DNA of 64,000 nucleotides from Paractinoplanes bogorensis (GTDB lineage: Bacteria; Actinomycetota; Actinomycetes; Mycobacteriales; Micromonosporaceae), in assembly GCF_018829635.1 (NCBI RefSeq), contig NZ_JAHKKG010000002.1, positions 682,001 through 746,000 on the forward strand, written 5' to 3'. Of the stretch, positions 8,935 to 18,300 are shown piece by piece (positions within the stretch are counted from its first letter, which is position 1; every line of letters begins with the position of its first letter). The position numbers and the translations under genes were made by a program. A model generated the notes under the pieces. The model ran no database searches. It was not told the origin of the DNA and worked only from the letters and a program-made list of their open reading frames with translations.

Positions 8935-10545
8935 ATGGAGGACAATCCGCCCGCCGAGCGTCGTCAGGCCCGTAACCCCCGGGCGCCGTTCAATCCCCCG
9001 GGCGAGTCGCCGGCCGGTGCGAAACCGGCTGAGCGTCGGCCGCGGAAGGCCGCGCCGCCGGTCACCTTCCAACCGCCGAGTGCCGAGAATCACCCCGAGG
9101 GGGAGGCGGCAAAACCAGTTTCCCGTACGCGGGATTCACGCCCGACAGACGCACCACCCCCGTCCCGGCCCGACGAGGCCGAGCCGGCCCCGCGCAAGCC
9201 GCGAGCTCGCCGGGCGACCCCCGAGACGCCGCCGGGCGCCCGAGAGACGACCTCCGAGGCCCCCGCGACCCCGGCGCCGGCTAAGAAGGCGCCCGCGCCC
9301 CACAAGCGCACCCCAGCCAAGAAGGCCACTCCAGCGCAGGCGCCCGCCAAGAAAGCAGCGCCCGCGAACGCCACGCCCGCAGCGCCCGCGCCCACAGCGC
9401 CCGCGAAAGCCGCGCCCGCACCCGCAGCGCCCGCGCCCGTCGAGACAGCAACACCGACACCCGCGCCAGCCACGGGAGCGGCACCGCTACCGCCCGCCCA
9501 GAAGGCCGCGCCAACACCTGCACCCGTCAAGAAGGCAGCGCCAACTCCCGCGCCCGTCAAGAAGGCGCTCCCGGTGGAGGCGGTCAAGCCGCTCACGACG
9601 GCCCCTGAACCGATCGCAGAGACCGCCGAGCCAGCCCCCAAGCCCGCAGCAGAAGCGGCGAAGCCAGCCGCGACGGCCGTGGAACCGGCAGCGCAGACCG
9701 CGAAGCCAGCCGCAGTGCCCGCGGAACCAGCAGTGGAGGCCACGAAACCGGTCGCAACAGCCGCGGAACCGGCAGCGCAGAGCGCGAAGCCAGCCGCAGC
9801 AGCCGCGGAACCAGCAATGGAGGCCACGAAACCGGTCGCGGCGGCAGTGGAACCGGCAATGGAGGTCGCGAAGCCGGTCGTGGAGCCGGCCGTGCAAGCA
9901 GCCGCCGCGGTCGTGAAGCCGGCGGTCGAAGTCGCCGAGCCGACCCCCAAGCCGCAGCCCGACCGCTGGGCCAAGCTGCTGGCCGACCCCGTGCACACCC
10001 CCGAGCTGCTGGCCCTGGCCGCCGTGGAGACGATCGGCCCCCGCGCCCGGGAGTGGGCCGCCACGACCCGCGCGACCTACCCGACGGCCACCCCGGCCGC
10101 GCTGGCCCGGCTCGCCACCCGGCAGTTCACCCAGTTCAGCGCGTACGCCAGCGTCTTCGGCGCGCTGGCCGGGTCGTACGCGTCGATCGCTCTGGTCGCC
10201 ACCCGCACGCTGACCGACGCCGAGCTGGTGCTGCACCTGGCCGCCGCCTATGGCGAAGATCCGACTGACCCGCGGCGCGCGGTCGACCTGCTCGTGATCT
10301 CGCAGGTGCATGAGACCGCCGCCGACGCCGAGGCCGCGCTCGCGACGATTCCGGACGACAGCAGCCTCGGTGAAGCGCTGTGGCGTCTCGGCCGGCTCTA
10401 TGTCTCGCGCACCGGCAGCTGGACGGCCCTACGCGCGGTCAACCGCTACTTCCCCGGCGTCAGTCTGCTCGGGGCGGTGCTGACCAGCGCCGGCACGGCC
10501 CAGACGACCGCCGCGCGGGCCAACAGCTACTACCGGGCCGGCTGA
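8935..10545 (+). CDS. EcsC-like helical protein with a long Pro/Ala/Lys-rich N-terminal arm
   Basis: The first 340 or so residues are low complexity. They begin with charged Pro/Arg-rich sequence, then degenerate repeats of PAPAKKA/TPAPVKKA type, then an alternating ladder 'AKPAA-x-AEPA-x-EA-x-KPV'. The last 195 residues are folded and conserved-looking (PDRWAKLLADPVHTPELLALAAVETIG...). They include a Gly/Ala-rich helix pair and LAAAYGEDPTDPRRAVDLL, then FPGVSLLGAVLTSAGTAQTTAARANSYYR, resembling the EcsC family. The start at ATG 8935 gives 536 residues, but an ATG at 8866 is also open. The repeated Lys-Pro/Glu-Pro ladder may span the cell wall or bind nucleic acid. This is inference. Confidence 0.65.
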   Translation: MEDNPPAERRQARNPRAPFNPPGESPAGAKPAERRPRKAAPPVTFQPPSAENHPEGEAAKPVSRTRDSRPTDAPPPSRPDEAEPAPRKPRARRATPETPPGARETTSEAPATPAPAKKAPAPHKRTPAKKATPAQAPAKKAAPANATPAAPAPTAPAKAAPAPAAPAPVETATPTPAPATGAAPLPPAQKAAPTPAPVKKAAPTPAPVKKALPVEAVKPLTTAPEPIAETAEPAPKPAAEAAKPAATAVEPAAQTAKPAAVPAEPAVEATKPVATAAEPAAQSAKPAAAAAEPAMEATKPVAAAVEPAMEVAKPVVEPAVQAAAAVVKPAVEVAEPTPKPQPDRWAKLLADPVHTPELLALAAVETIGPRAREWAATTRATYPTATPAALARLATRQFTQFSAYASVFGALAGSYASIALVATRTLTDAELVLHLAAAYGEDPTDPRRAVDLLVISQVHETAADAEAALATIPDDSSLGEALWRLGRLYVSRTGSWTALRAVNRYFPGVSLLGAVLTSAGTAQTTAARANSYYRAG

Positions 10546-10550
10546 GCCGA

Positions 10551-10655
10551 CCGGCCCGCAAAGGGCCGGCCCGCAAAGGGCCGGCCCGCAAAAGGCCGGC
10601 CCGCAAAAGGCCGGCCCGCAAAGGGCCGACCCACAAAGGGCCGACCCACAAAGGC
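10551..10655. repeat. Seven-copy 15-bp palindromic tandem repeat between convergent genes
   Basis: The unit CCGGCCCGCAAAGGG is repeated about seven times from 10551, with A/G drift in units 3-4 and CCGACCCAC in units 6-7. Each unit junction makes the perfect palindrome GGGCCGGCCC or GGCCGGCC, separated by GCAAA. The array starts 5 nt after the stop of the EcsC-like gene and ends 6 nt before the stop of the convergent CPBP gene. It may have grown from one bidirectional terminator hairpin. Confidence 0.9.
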
Positions 10656-10660
10656 CGGCC

Positions 10661-11428
10661 TCAGACCCAGCTGAACCAGGCCGCCGGCAACAGGGCGTAA
10701 CCGACGAACGCCACCACATCGAGCAGCGTGTGCGCCACGATCAGCGGCATCACACGCTTGAACCGCAGGAAGAACAGCGCGAACACGACACCCATGACGG
10801 CGTTCCCGACGAAGGCGCCGAACCCCTGATAGAGGTGGTACGAACCGCGCAGCACGGCCGACGTGATCACGATGGCGACCGTGGACATGCCCCACTGCTT
10901 GAGCCGCGTCATCAGGTAACCGACCACGATCACCTCTTCGAGCACGGCGTTCTGGATCGCCGACAGGATCAGCACCGGCACCGCCCACCACACGGGGTTG
11001 AGGGCGGCCGGCACGATCTGCGCGTTGAGCCCGAGCAGCTTGGCCACGTACACCAGAAGCAGCCCGGGAATCCCGATGCAGGCGGCCAGCAACGTGCCCC
11101 AGCCCCAGTCGAAGCGTTGCCGGTCGGCCGACAGGCCGAGTTCGTGGCGGGGCGAGATGCGGTCGCGCACCAGCAGATAGAGCACCAGCGCGACCGGGAT
11201 CAGGTCGAAGATGATGCCGAGCAGCTGATAGGTGAGGTCGAGGTAGGGCCGCGACGACTGCGAGGCGTTGAGCACGGCCGCCTGCTGGGAGAGCGGCTTG
11301 TCGGCGGTCAGTTTGGCGGTCAGCGAGACCACCGAATAGATCGCGCTCTGCCCGAGCGACAGCAGCAGCACGATGACGATCTCGGCGGTGAGGATCGGCC
11401 GGGTGGCCTGCTGGCGCTCAAGGGTCAC
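10661..11428 (-). CDS. CPBP-family (CAAX protease/bacteriocin-processing-like) membrane protein
   Basis: This 255-residue protein has about seven hydrophobic spans. The conserved CPBP core is present in residues about 155-245: AVLEEVIVVGYL (motif 1, usually EExxxR), RGSYHLYQG (motif 2, conserved His) and AHTLLDVVAF (motif 3, HxxxD). The two glutamates and both histidines are present, but the Arg normally closing motif 1 is replaced by a Val/Gly stretch. In this family the Glu and His residues form a membrane metalloprotease site. Substrates are usually unknown. It ends at the 15-bp repeat array and is convergent with the EcsC-like gene. Confidence 0.85.
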   Translation of the reverse strand: MTLERQQATRPILTAEIVIVLLLSLGQSAIYSVVSLTAKLTADKPLSQQAAVLNASQSSRPYLDLTYQLLGIIFDLIPVALVLYLLVRDRISPRHELGLSADRQRFDWGWGTLLAACIGIPGLLLVYVAKLLGLNAQIVPAALNPVWWAVPVLILSAIQNAVLEEVIVVGYLMTRLKQWGMSTVAIVITSAVLRGSYHLYQGFGAFVGNAVMGVVFALFFLRFKRVMPLIVAHTLLDVVAFVGYALLPAAWFSWV

Positions 11429-11573
11429 GGGCCAACTTTAGGAGCTGTCACCCGTTGGATACTCCGGCCCACGCCTTAAACGGACTTATCGGGGCAACCG
11501 TCACGGGATGAAATGAGATGAGTCGCACGTCTCGTGCGTCGTCTTTACGACTGTCCTGACCACCCTGAAGGGC

Positions 11574-12686
11574 ATGGGAGACCTCGGACGCTTGCTCAAA
11601 GAGAGCTGGAGCCTCGTCGAGGAGCATCAGGACAAGGTGGCCGGCTACTTCTACGCCCGCCTGTTCCTGTCTCACCCGGATCTGCGGGAACTTTTCCCGG
11701 TGCACATGGACGTGCAGCGCTCCCGGCTGCTGGGCGCGATCGTCACGGCCGTGCAGACGCTCGAGGATCCGGAGAAGTTCGACGAGTACCTGCGCTCGCT
11801 CGGCCGTGATCACCGGAAGTTCCACGTGGAACCAGAACACTACGAGGTGGTGGGAGGCGCGTTGATCGAGGCGATGCGGGAGTACGCGGGCGAGCAGTGG
11901 AGTGTCGAGTACGACCAGGCCTGGGCCGACGCGTACGCGGTGATCGCCTCCAAGATGATTCAGGGCGCGGAGGCCGATTCCAATCCGCCCTACTGGTACG
12001 CCGAGGTGGTCGCGCACGAGCGCCGGGCCAAGGACATCGCCGTCTTCACCGTGCAGCCCATGCAGCCCCTGGAGTTCCGGGCCGGCCAGTACGTGAGTGT
12101 CGAGTGCCCGCGAATACAACCGCGGCTGTGGCGAACGTATTCGGTCGCGAACGCTCCACGCCGCGACAACACCCTGGAGTTCCACGTACGGTCGATCGGC
12201 GCCGGATGGGTGTCGAGTGCCCTCGTACGCCGTCTCGAGGTCGGCGACATGATCCGGCTGGCCGCCCCGATGGGCACGATGAACCTCGACCGCCGTTCGA
12301 CCCGCGACACCGTGTTCGTGGCCGGCGGTACCGGGCTGGCGCCGATCAAATCGCTGCTCGAGGAGCTCACCCGCTACAACCGCACCCGCTGGGTCCACCT
12401 GTTCTTCGGGGCCCGCAACCGCGAGGACCTGTACGACCTGGCCGAACTCAACCGGCTGGCCGCCCGCTACCCGTGGCTGTCGGTGGTGACCGCGTGCAGC
12501 GACGACCCCACCTTCCCGGGCGAGCAGGGCAACATCTCGGAGGTGGTGGCGCGCTACGGCCCGTGGAGCGAGCACGACTTCTTCGTCTCGGGGTCGGGCC
12601 CGATGGTCAAGGACACCCTCAAGACGCTGGCCGAGCTGCAGGTGCCGTCGATCCGCATCAAATACGACAGCTTCACAGACTTCTAG
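11574..12686 (+). CDS. Flavohemoprotein-like globin-FAD/NAD(P) oxidoreductase
   Basis: The 370-residue protein begins at ATG 11574 behind a GAAGGG ribosome site. Residues 1 to about 135 are a globin. They include GRDHRKFHVEPEHYEVVG, where the His of RDHRKF is the likely proximal haem ligand. Residues about 140-370 are a ferredoxin-reductase module with the FAD-binding RTYSVANAP, the NAD(P)-binding GGTGLAPIKSLLEE, and the C-terminal GSGPMVKDTL. It is slightly shorter than classical Hmp (about 400 residues). The family detoxifies nitric oxide (NO dioxygenase) or acts as an oxygen-reducing oxidase. It stands alone and is convergent with the HTH-deformylase gene. No clear NO-responsive operator was recognised. 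Confidence 0.9.
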   Translation: MGDLGRLLKESWSLVEEHQDKVAGYFYARLFLSHPDLRELFPVHMDVQRSRLLGAIVTAVQTLEDPEKFDEYLRSLGRDHRKFHVEPEHYEVVGGALIEAMREYAGEQWSVEYDQAWADAYAVIASKMIQGAEADSNPPYWYAEVVAHERRAKDIAVFTVQPMQPLEFRAGQYVSVECPRIQPRLWRTYSVANAPRRDNTLEFHVRSIGAGWVSSALVRRLEVGDMIRLAAPMGTMNLDRRSTRDTVFVAGGTGLAPIKSLLEELTRYNRTRWVHLFFGARNREDLYDLAELNRLAARYPWLSVVTACSDDPTFPGEQGNISEVVARYGPWSEHDFFVSGSGPMVKDTLKTLAELQVPSIRIKYDSFTDF

Positions 12687-12695
12687 ACCCGTTTT

Positions 12696-14228
12696 TCAGT
12701 ACGACCAGGGCCGGCCGCTCTGGGTGTAGTCCGGCACGAGGTTGGATTCGGCGTTCATCCGGTCGACGTAGAGCCGCCCCTCGAGGTGGTCGATCTCGTG
12801 CGCGACCAGCCGGGCCATCGCCCGTTCGAACCGGCTGATCACGCGGGCGCCGTCGTATCGGGCGTGCTCGACGTCGATCCGCAGCGGCCGGCGCACCAGG
12901 CCCCGGTAGTCGAAGAACGAAAGGCAGCCCTCGTACTGCTCGTCCCGGTCGCTCGACTCGCCGACCACCCGCGGGTTGATCAGCACCACCGGCTCGGCGT
13001 TCCGGTCGGCCGGGCGCACCACGGCGACCGCCGCCGACCGGCCGATCTGCGGTGCGGACAGGCCGACACCCTTGGTGAAGTCGTGCACCTGCTCGAGCCG
13101 GCCCAGGGCCGCGTGCAGCGCCGACACCGCCTCGTGGGCGGCCGCCGACTCGCGGGGCAGCTGGAAGTGACGGGCCCGCTGGCGCAGCAGTTCGGAGCCG
13201 CGCTGGACGATCCCGATGCCGCGCATCTGGCCCGACGCGCGGGGCTGGCCGTTGCCGTTGCTCTCGGGGGCCAGAGCCGGGCACGAGGGCGCGCCCGCTC
13301 CCCGGAACCGCCACTCCAGTCGGTAGCGGGCGTTGAGCTGCGGCGCGTCGGTCGACCATTCGAACACGGCGCGGTCGCCGTCGTCGTGGCGCTCCATCGG
13401 GGTGCGTACGGGAACCTCGGCTGCCAGCGACGTCTCGACGCCCCACACCTGGGGGTCGAACGACGTCGGGAAGTCGAGGCGGACGGTCAGCCGTCGGGTG
13501 GGCAGCCGCACCGCCCGCTGGAACCACTGGCCCCACTTCTCGACACTGATCGTGTATTCGTACTGGATGGTGGTCCGCTCGCCGGGATAGAGGGCGAACT
13601 GGCCGCCGTCGTTGGCGAACATCAGCCACACCTCCTTGGAGGCGTCGCGGTCGAGCTTGATCCGCCACTGCATCGGTTCCACGGCGTCGCCCTCGCCGGC
13701 GCACGCGCTCAGGTTCATCTCGGCGAACGTGAGCGGATTGTCGCGGTGGTGGCGGTTGGAGCCGGTCGGGTCGTTCGGATAGCGGTCGACCGCGATCTTG
13801 ACCAGGTAGCGCGTCACCGGCTCGGAGCCCGCGTTGTAGAGGGCGCGGCGGACCCGGCACAGGTACGCGCCGTCGGCGTAGGTCAGCTCGGCGACCTCAC
13901 GCTCGACGATCAGCCCGGTGCCCGGCGGGAGCCACTGAACCGGTACCGGCGGGTCGCGGTGCAGGGCGGTGCTGCGGGTGTGGCGGAGTTCGTCGTACTC
14001 CTGGAAGCGCTGCCAGATCACTCCACCCGCACCCAGCACGGCCTCGGCCCGGCGGGCGAAGTCTTCGGTGGGCTTGTGTCGGCGGCCCTCCACGTGGCTG
14101 ACGTAGGAGGGGTCGAAACCCATGCGCGCGGCGAGCTGCTTCTTGCTCATGCCCCGCTCGACCCGCCAATGTGCCAGCGCTGTCACGAACTGGTCAGCGG
14201 CCCGCTCGACGGGCGAGGTGGTCATCAT
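12696..14228 (-). CDS. XRE-family HTH regulator fused to a complete peptide deformylase
   Basis: The start at ATG 14228 is set by an AAGGGGA ribosome site, giving 510 residues. Residues about 15-80 are a lambda-repressor-type HTH (GMSKKQLAARMGFDPSYVSHVEGRR). Residues about 110-350 form a beta-rich domain I do not recognise (ALYNAGSEPVTRYLVKIAVDRYP..., WLMFANDGGQFALYPGERT). Residues about 360-510 are peptide deformylase with all three catalytic motifs: GVGLSAPQIG (about 387), EGCLS (about 432) and HEIDHLEG (about 476). The metal ligands Cys, His, His and the catalytic Glu are all present. Deformylase removes the formyl group from nascent proteins, while here the enzyme is tethered to DNA binding. 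An iron box lies in the divergent intergenic region. The enzyme's usual Fe(II) dependence makes an iron-sensing link attractive but unproven. Confidence 0.9.
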   Translation of the reverse strand: MMTTSPVERAADQFVTALAHWRVERGMSKKQLAARMGFDPSYVSHVEGRRHKPTEDFARRAEAVLGAGGVIWQRFQEYDELRHTRSTALHRDPPVPVQWLPPGTGLIVEREVAELTYADGAYLCRVRRALYNAGSEPVTRYLVKIAVDRYPNDPTGSNRHHRDNPLTFAEMNLSACAGEGDAVEPMQWRIKLDRDASKEVWLMFANDGGQFALYPGERTTIQYEYTISVEKWGQWFQRAVRLPTRRLTVRLDFPTSFDPQVWGVETSLAAEVPVRTPMERHDDGDRAVFEWSTDAPQLNARYRLEWRFRGAGAPSCPALAPESNGNGQPRASGQMRGIGIVQRGSELLRQRARHFQLPRESAAAHEAVSALHAALGRLEQVHDFTKGVGLSAPQIGRSAAVAVVRPADRNAEPVVLINPRVVGESSDRDEQYEGCLSFFDYRGLVRRPLRIDVEHARYDGARVISRFERAMARLVAHEIDHLEGRLYVDRMNAESNLVPDYTQSGRPWSY

Positions 14229-14529
14229 CGATGTCCCCTTCGCGGACGAGAATTTCAGTGTCGCCGTCGCTCGTGTCCGGATGGTGCTAGTAGCGCGTAC
14301 ACGACAGATACCTTGACGAACCAGGCAACGTGCGCGCGGACGGTTAGGTGACCCTTGCATAGGGTATTCGTCCGAAATGAGGGCTTGGTTAGCCTACCCT
14401 TAGAGGTGTACGGTGAGTCGTCGTCACGGAGGCGTTCCGGCCTTCCGTACGGGATGGCTCCGGCAACGAATTCGGCGAGGTGAATGCGGTGGCTCGGTCG
14501 TGGATGTCGCCGCGGGGTGGACGCGCCCG
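14229..14529. other. Divergent promoter region between the HTH-deformylase and FhuF-like genes
   Basis: This 301-bp gap holds the promoters of both divergent genes. The only element I can name is the IdeR/DmdR-type iron box at 14384-14402. Two alternative GTG starts of the FhuF-like frame (14413 and 14500) also lie here. No separate small gene is seen. Confidence 0.6.
14384..14402. promoter_or_regulatory. Putative IdeR/DmdR iron box
   Basis: CTTGGTTAGCCTACCCTTA matches the actinobacterial iron-box consensus TTAGGTTAGSCTAACCTAA at 15 of 19 positions, including the GGTTAGSCTA core. It sits just upstream of the FhuF-like ferric reductase frame. The family-based expectation is repression when Fe(II) is plentiful and expression in iron starvation. 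Confidence 0.75.
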
Positions 14530-15330
14530 GTGACCACAGCCCTCGACCGTGCAGCACACTCCGTCACGCTCGCTGATCCTCTGGCCCCCGTGACGGCCAC
14601 GCTGCGAGCGATGTTCGGCACCAGCACCGAACTTCCCGGCATCGCCCCCGATCTGCTCGTCCACGACACGGCCGGCTGGTCCTCCGCGAGCGCACTGGCC
14701 GGCGACCACCTGGACACCCTGCTCGACTCGGCCCGCCGTCGCTGGAACGCCCAGCCCCACGCCGCGGCCGCGCTGGCCTGGAAGGCGTACACGTACTGGC
14801 TGGCCCTCCCGGCCGTGCTCGGCTGGGCCTCGGCCCGACGCGTACCGCTGCTGACCGCCGACAACGTGCTCGTCCACTTCGACGACCAGCGCCCACTGAT
14901 CACCATCGGTCTGCGCGCCGACACCCCGGTGGCGGTGCTCCCGGGCGACCCGATCACGATCGCCAACCGGCCGCACGTCCGCGTGGTCCCCGATGAGGCC
15001 GCCCTCCTGGCCGAGCTGCGCGCCTCCCTGCTCGACCAGCACCTCACCCCGCTGCTCGACGCGCTGCACGGCCGCGTCCGGCTGGGCAAGCGCACGCTGA
15101 TGGGTTCGCTGTCGTCGGGCGTCGCCTACGGAGTTCTGCGCTCGGCCGACGTGCTGCCCGGCGCGTCCGCCGAGACGATCGCCCAGCTGCATGAGGCCCT
15201 GGGCGTGGAAGACCTGATCGAGCTGGTGCCCACGGCCAACGGCAAGCTCGACGTGCAGCGCAAGACCTGCTGCCTGGCCTTCACTTTGCCCCAGCCCAAG
15301 GTCTGCCGGGGCTGCTGCATCAAGAGCTGA
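14530..15330 (+). CDS. FhuF-like (2Fe-2S) ferric-siderophore reductase
   Basis: The C-terminus carries the FhuF signature: Cys-Cys, ten residues, Cys, two residues, Cys (KTCCLAF...KVCRGCC). In the FhuF family this binds the 2Fe-2S cluster that reduces ferric siderophores in the cytoplasm. The start is placed at GTG 14530 (266 residues), because GGGGTGG lies 9 nt upstream and the protein then begins TTALDRAAHS. GTG 14413 (behind GAGG) and GTG 14500 are also open. An IdeR-type iron box at 14384-14402 fits iron-repressed expression. No siderophore uptake genes are adjacent in the window. Confidence 0.85.
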   Translation: MTTALDRAAHSVTLADPLAPVTATLRAMFGTSTELPGIAPDLLVHDTAGWSSASALAGDHLDTLLDSARRRWNAQPHAAAALAWKAYTYWLALPAVLGWASARRVPLLTADNVLVHFDDQRPLITIGLRADTPVAVLPGDPITIANRPHVRVVPDEAALLAELRASLLDQHLTPLLDALHGRVRLGKRTLMGSLSSGVAYGVLRSADVLPGASAETIAQLHEALGVEDLIELVPTANGKLDVQRKTCCLAFTLPQPKVCRGCCIKS

Positions 15331-15369
15331 GGCTGTTGCCGGTTGCCTCGCGGGTCCAAAATGTAGTGC

Positions 15370-18300
15370 GTGGCCGAGCCCGACTCCTTATTGGACATCC
15401 TGCGACGCAAGCAGCGGGCCGGATTCGTCGGCCGTCACGGGCACCTCGAGTTCTTCCGTGACAACCTCCGGTTGCCGGCGCTGGACGACCACAAGCGCTT
15501 CGTGATCAGCATTCACGGTGACGGCGGCGTCGGAAAGACGTTCCTGCTCCAGCAACTCCGCCGGATCGCCCGGGAAGAGGGAGCGTCCGACGCCTACACC
15601 GACGAGCACGTCTACGGCGTACCGGAAACCATGTCCGTGCTGGCCGGGCAACTCGGCAAGCCCTTCAACGACTTCCTGAGCAAGTACGAAGACTTCGAGA
15701 AGCGCCGCGAGCAGATGGCGCAGGACCCGCAGGCGCCGATGACCGCCTGGAGCAAGGTCACCCGGACCGCCGTCAAGATCGGACTGCACGCGTCGAAAGC
15801 CCTGCCGGGCGCCGGGCCGATCGTCGACCTGGTCGATGCCGACGCCGCCGCCGAGGCCACCGACCAGGTCCGCGTCTATCTGAGCGGCAAGTTCTCGGAC
15901 AGCCGCGATGTGCGCCTGCTGCTCAACCCGGTGGCCGAACTGAGTCCGCTGTTCCTGCAGGGGCTACGCAAGGCGGCCGCCCAGCTACCGGTGGCGCTCT
16001 TCTTCGATACGTACGAGCAGACCGGTCCGCTCCTCGACGGCTGGCTGCTGGACATCCTGCGGGGCCGGTTCGGTGACCCGCCGACCGCGCTGACGCTGAC
16101 CGTGGCCGGGCGGCATCCGCTGGTCGCCGGCGGGTGGTCGGAGTTTCTGAGCGCGATCGCGACGCTGCCGATCGTTCCGTTCTCGGAAGCCGAGTCGCGG
16201 CAGTTGCTGGCCTCCAAGGGGGTCACCGACGAGCCGGTCGTACGCACCGTGCTGACCCTGTCCGGCGGGCTGCCGCTGCTGGTCGCGACGCTGGCCGAAG
16301 GCCGACCGACCGACCCCGGCGACGTGGGCGACCCGAGCGGCACGGCCGTCGAACGGTTCCTGAAATGGGAGCACGACCCCGGCCGGCGCGACGCGGTGCT
16401 GGCCGGGGCGCTGTCCCGCCAGATCGACGCCGACGTGCTGGCCGTGCTGGCGCAGCCATCGACTCTGGAATGGCTCCAGACCCTGCCGTTCGTCAAGGCG
16501 CGGGCCGGACGCTACGAATACCACGACGTCGTACGGGCTCCGATGCTCCGCATCCAGAAGGCGCAGTCGGCCCAGAACTGGCGATCCGCCCACCACCGCC
16601 TGGCCGACGCGCACGAGACGTGGCGGACCCAGGTGCGAGCCGATCCGGACTGGACGGATGCGGAATGGCTGCGTCACCGGCTCGAAGAGACCTACCACCG
16701 CCTGTGCGCGGATCCAGCCGGTCGGCTGCCGGACGCACTCGCCATCGGCGTCGACGCCGCGATCGCCGGTCTCACGACTGCCCGCCGATGGGCCGAGATG
16801 ATCCGGCAGGCCGGCCGCGACTCCGGACACGACAGACTCCAGCAGCGCGGCGAGCGCCTCGTGGCCACCCTGGACGAGCAGCAGAAGGACTGCACCGAAA
16901 TGCTGACCGAACTGATCGGCGACCAGTCGCTCAGCCCCGAGTCGCGGGTCAATGCCCTGGTCGAGCGCGGACGCCTGCATTATTACGCTGACCGGGACGA
17001 GCAGTCGATCGTGGACTTCACCGAGGCGATCCGCCTCGATCCGGCACGCGGCAAGGCCTATCTGGGGCGGGGTCAGACCAGCCGCTGGCTGGGGCGTTTC
17101 GACGAGGCACTGGCGGACCTGAACCGGGTGATCGAACTGGACCCGGAGTCGGGTCTGGCCGTCGCCGGTCGAGGCGAGATCTACCAGGCGATGGAACGTT
17201 ATGAAGAAGCGCTCGCCGACTTCGACCGCGCCATCGAACTCGACCCGGCGTCGGGCCTGATCGTCGCCGGCCGGGGCGAAACCTACCAGGAGATGAAACG
17301 GTACGACGACGCGCTGGCCGACTTCAACCGCGCCATGGAACTCGCCCCGAAGTCCACGTGGGCGGTCATCGGCCGTGGACATACCTACCGATTGCTGGTG
17401 CGGTTCGAAGAGGCTCTGGCCGACTTCGACCGAGCAGTCGAGCTCGACCCGACGTCCTCGTGGGCCGTCGCCAGCCGAGGGCAGATTCATCGGGAGATGG
17501 GACGGTATTCCGAGGCCCTCGCCGACCTGACCCGGGCGATCGAACTCGCTCCGAGATACGCGTGGGCCCTCGCCCATCGTGGCGAGACCCACCGGTTGCT
17601 GGAACGGCCCGCGGACGCCCTCACCGACCTCGACCGAGCCGTCGAACTCGACCCGAGGAACGCCTGGATCATCGCCAGCCGGGGCCAGATCCACCGCGAG
17701 ACGGGACGGTACGACGACGCGCTCGCCGACCTGACCCGAGCCCTCGAGCTCACCCCGGACTACGCGTGGGCGAGGGCGAACCGCGGCGAGACCTACCGGT
17801 TGCTCGACCAGCACGAACAGGCGCTCGCCGACCTCGATCGAGCGATCGAGCTCGACCCGAACTACGAATGGGCCATCGCCAGCCGGGGCCAGGTGCATCG
17901 GGAGAAGGAGCGGTATTCCGAGGCGATCGCCGACCTGACCCGGGCCATCGAACTGGACCCCCGCTATGCGTGGGCCATCGGCAGCCGGGGCCAGACCTAT
18001 CGGGAGATGGGACGGCTCGACGACGCGCTCACCGACCTCAGCCAGGCCATCGAGATCGACCCGGCGTTGCCGTGGACCTTCGGTGAGCGGGGTGAGACAT
18101 ACCGCTTCACGCAGAGGTACGACGAAGCGCTGGTCGACCTCACCCGCGCCATCGACCTGAACCCGAAATACTCGTGGGCCATCGTCACCCGGGGCCAGAC
18201 CTACCGGGCGATGGGCCGGTTCGCGGAGGCGCTGGCCGACTTCGACCGGGCGATCGACCTGAACCCGGCGTACGACTGGGCCTTGTCCGGCCGCGGCGAG

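Noticed and set aside
10551..10655. Possible CRISPR array
   Set aside because: Units are contiguous 15-mers without unique spacers, and no cas gene is nearby.
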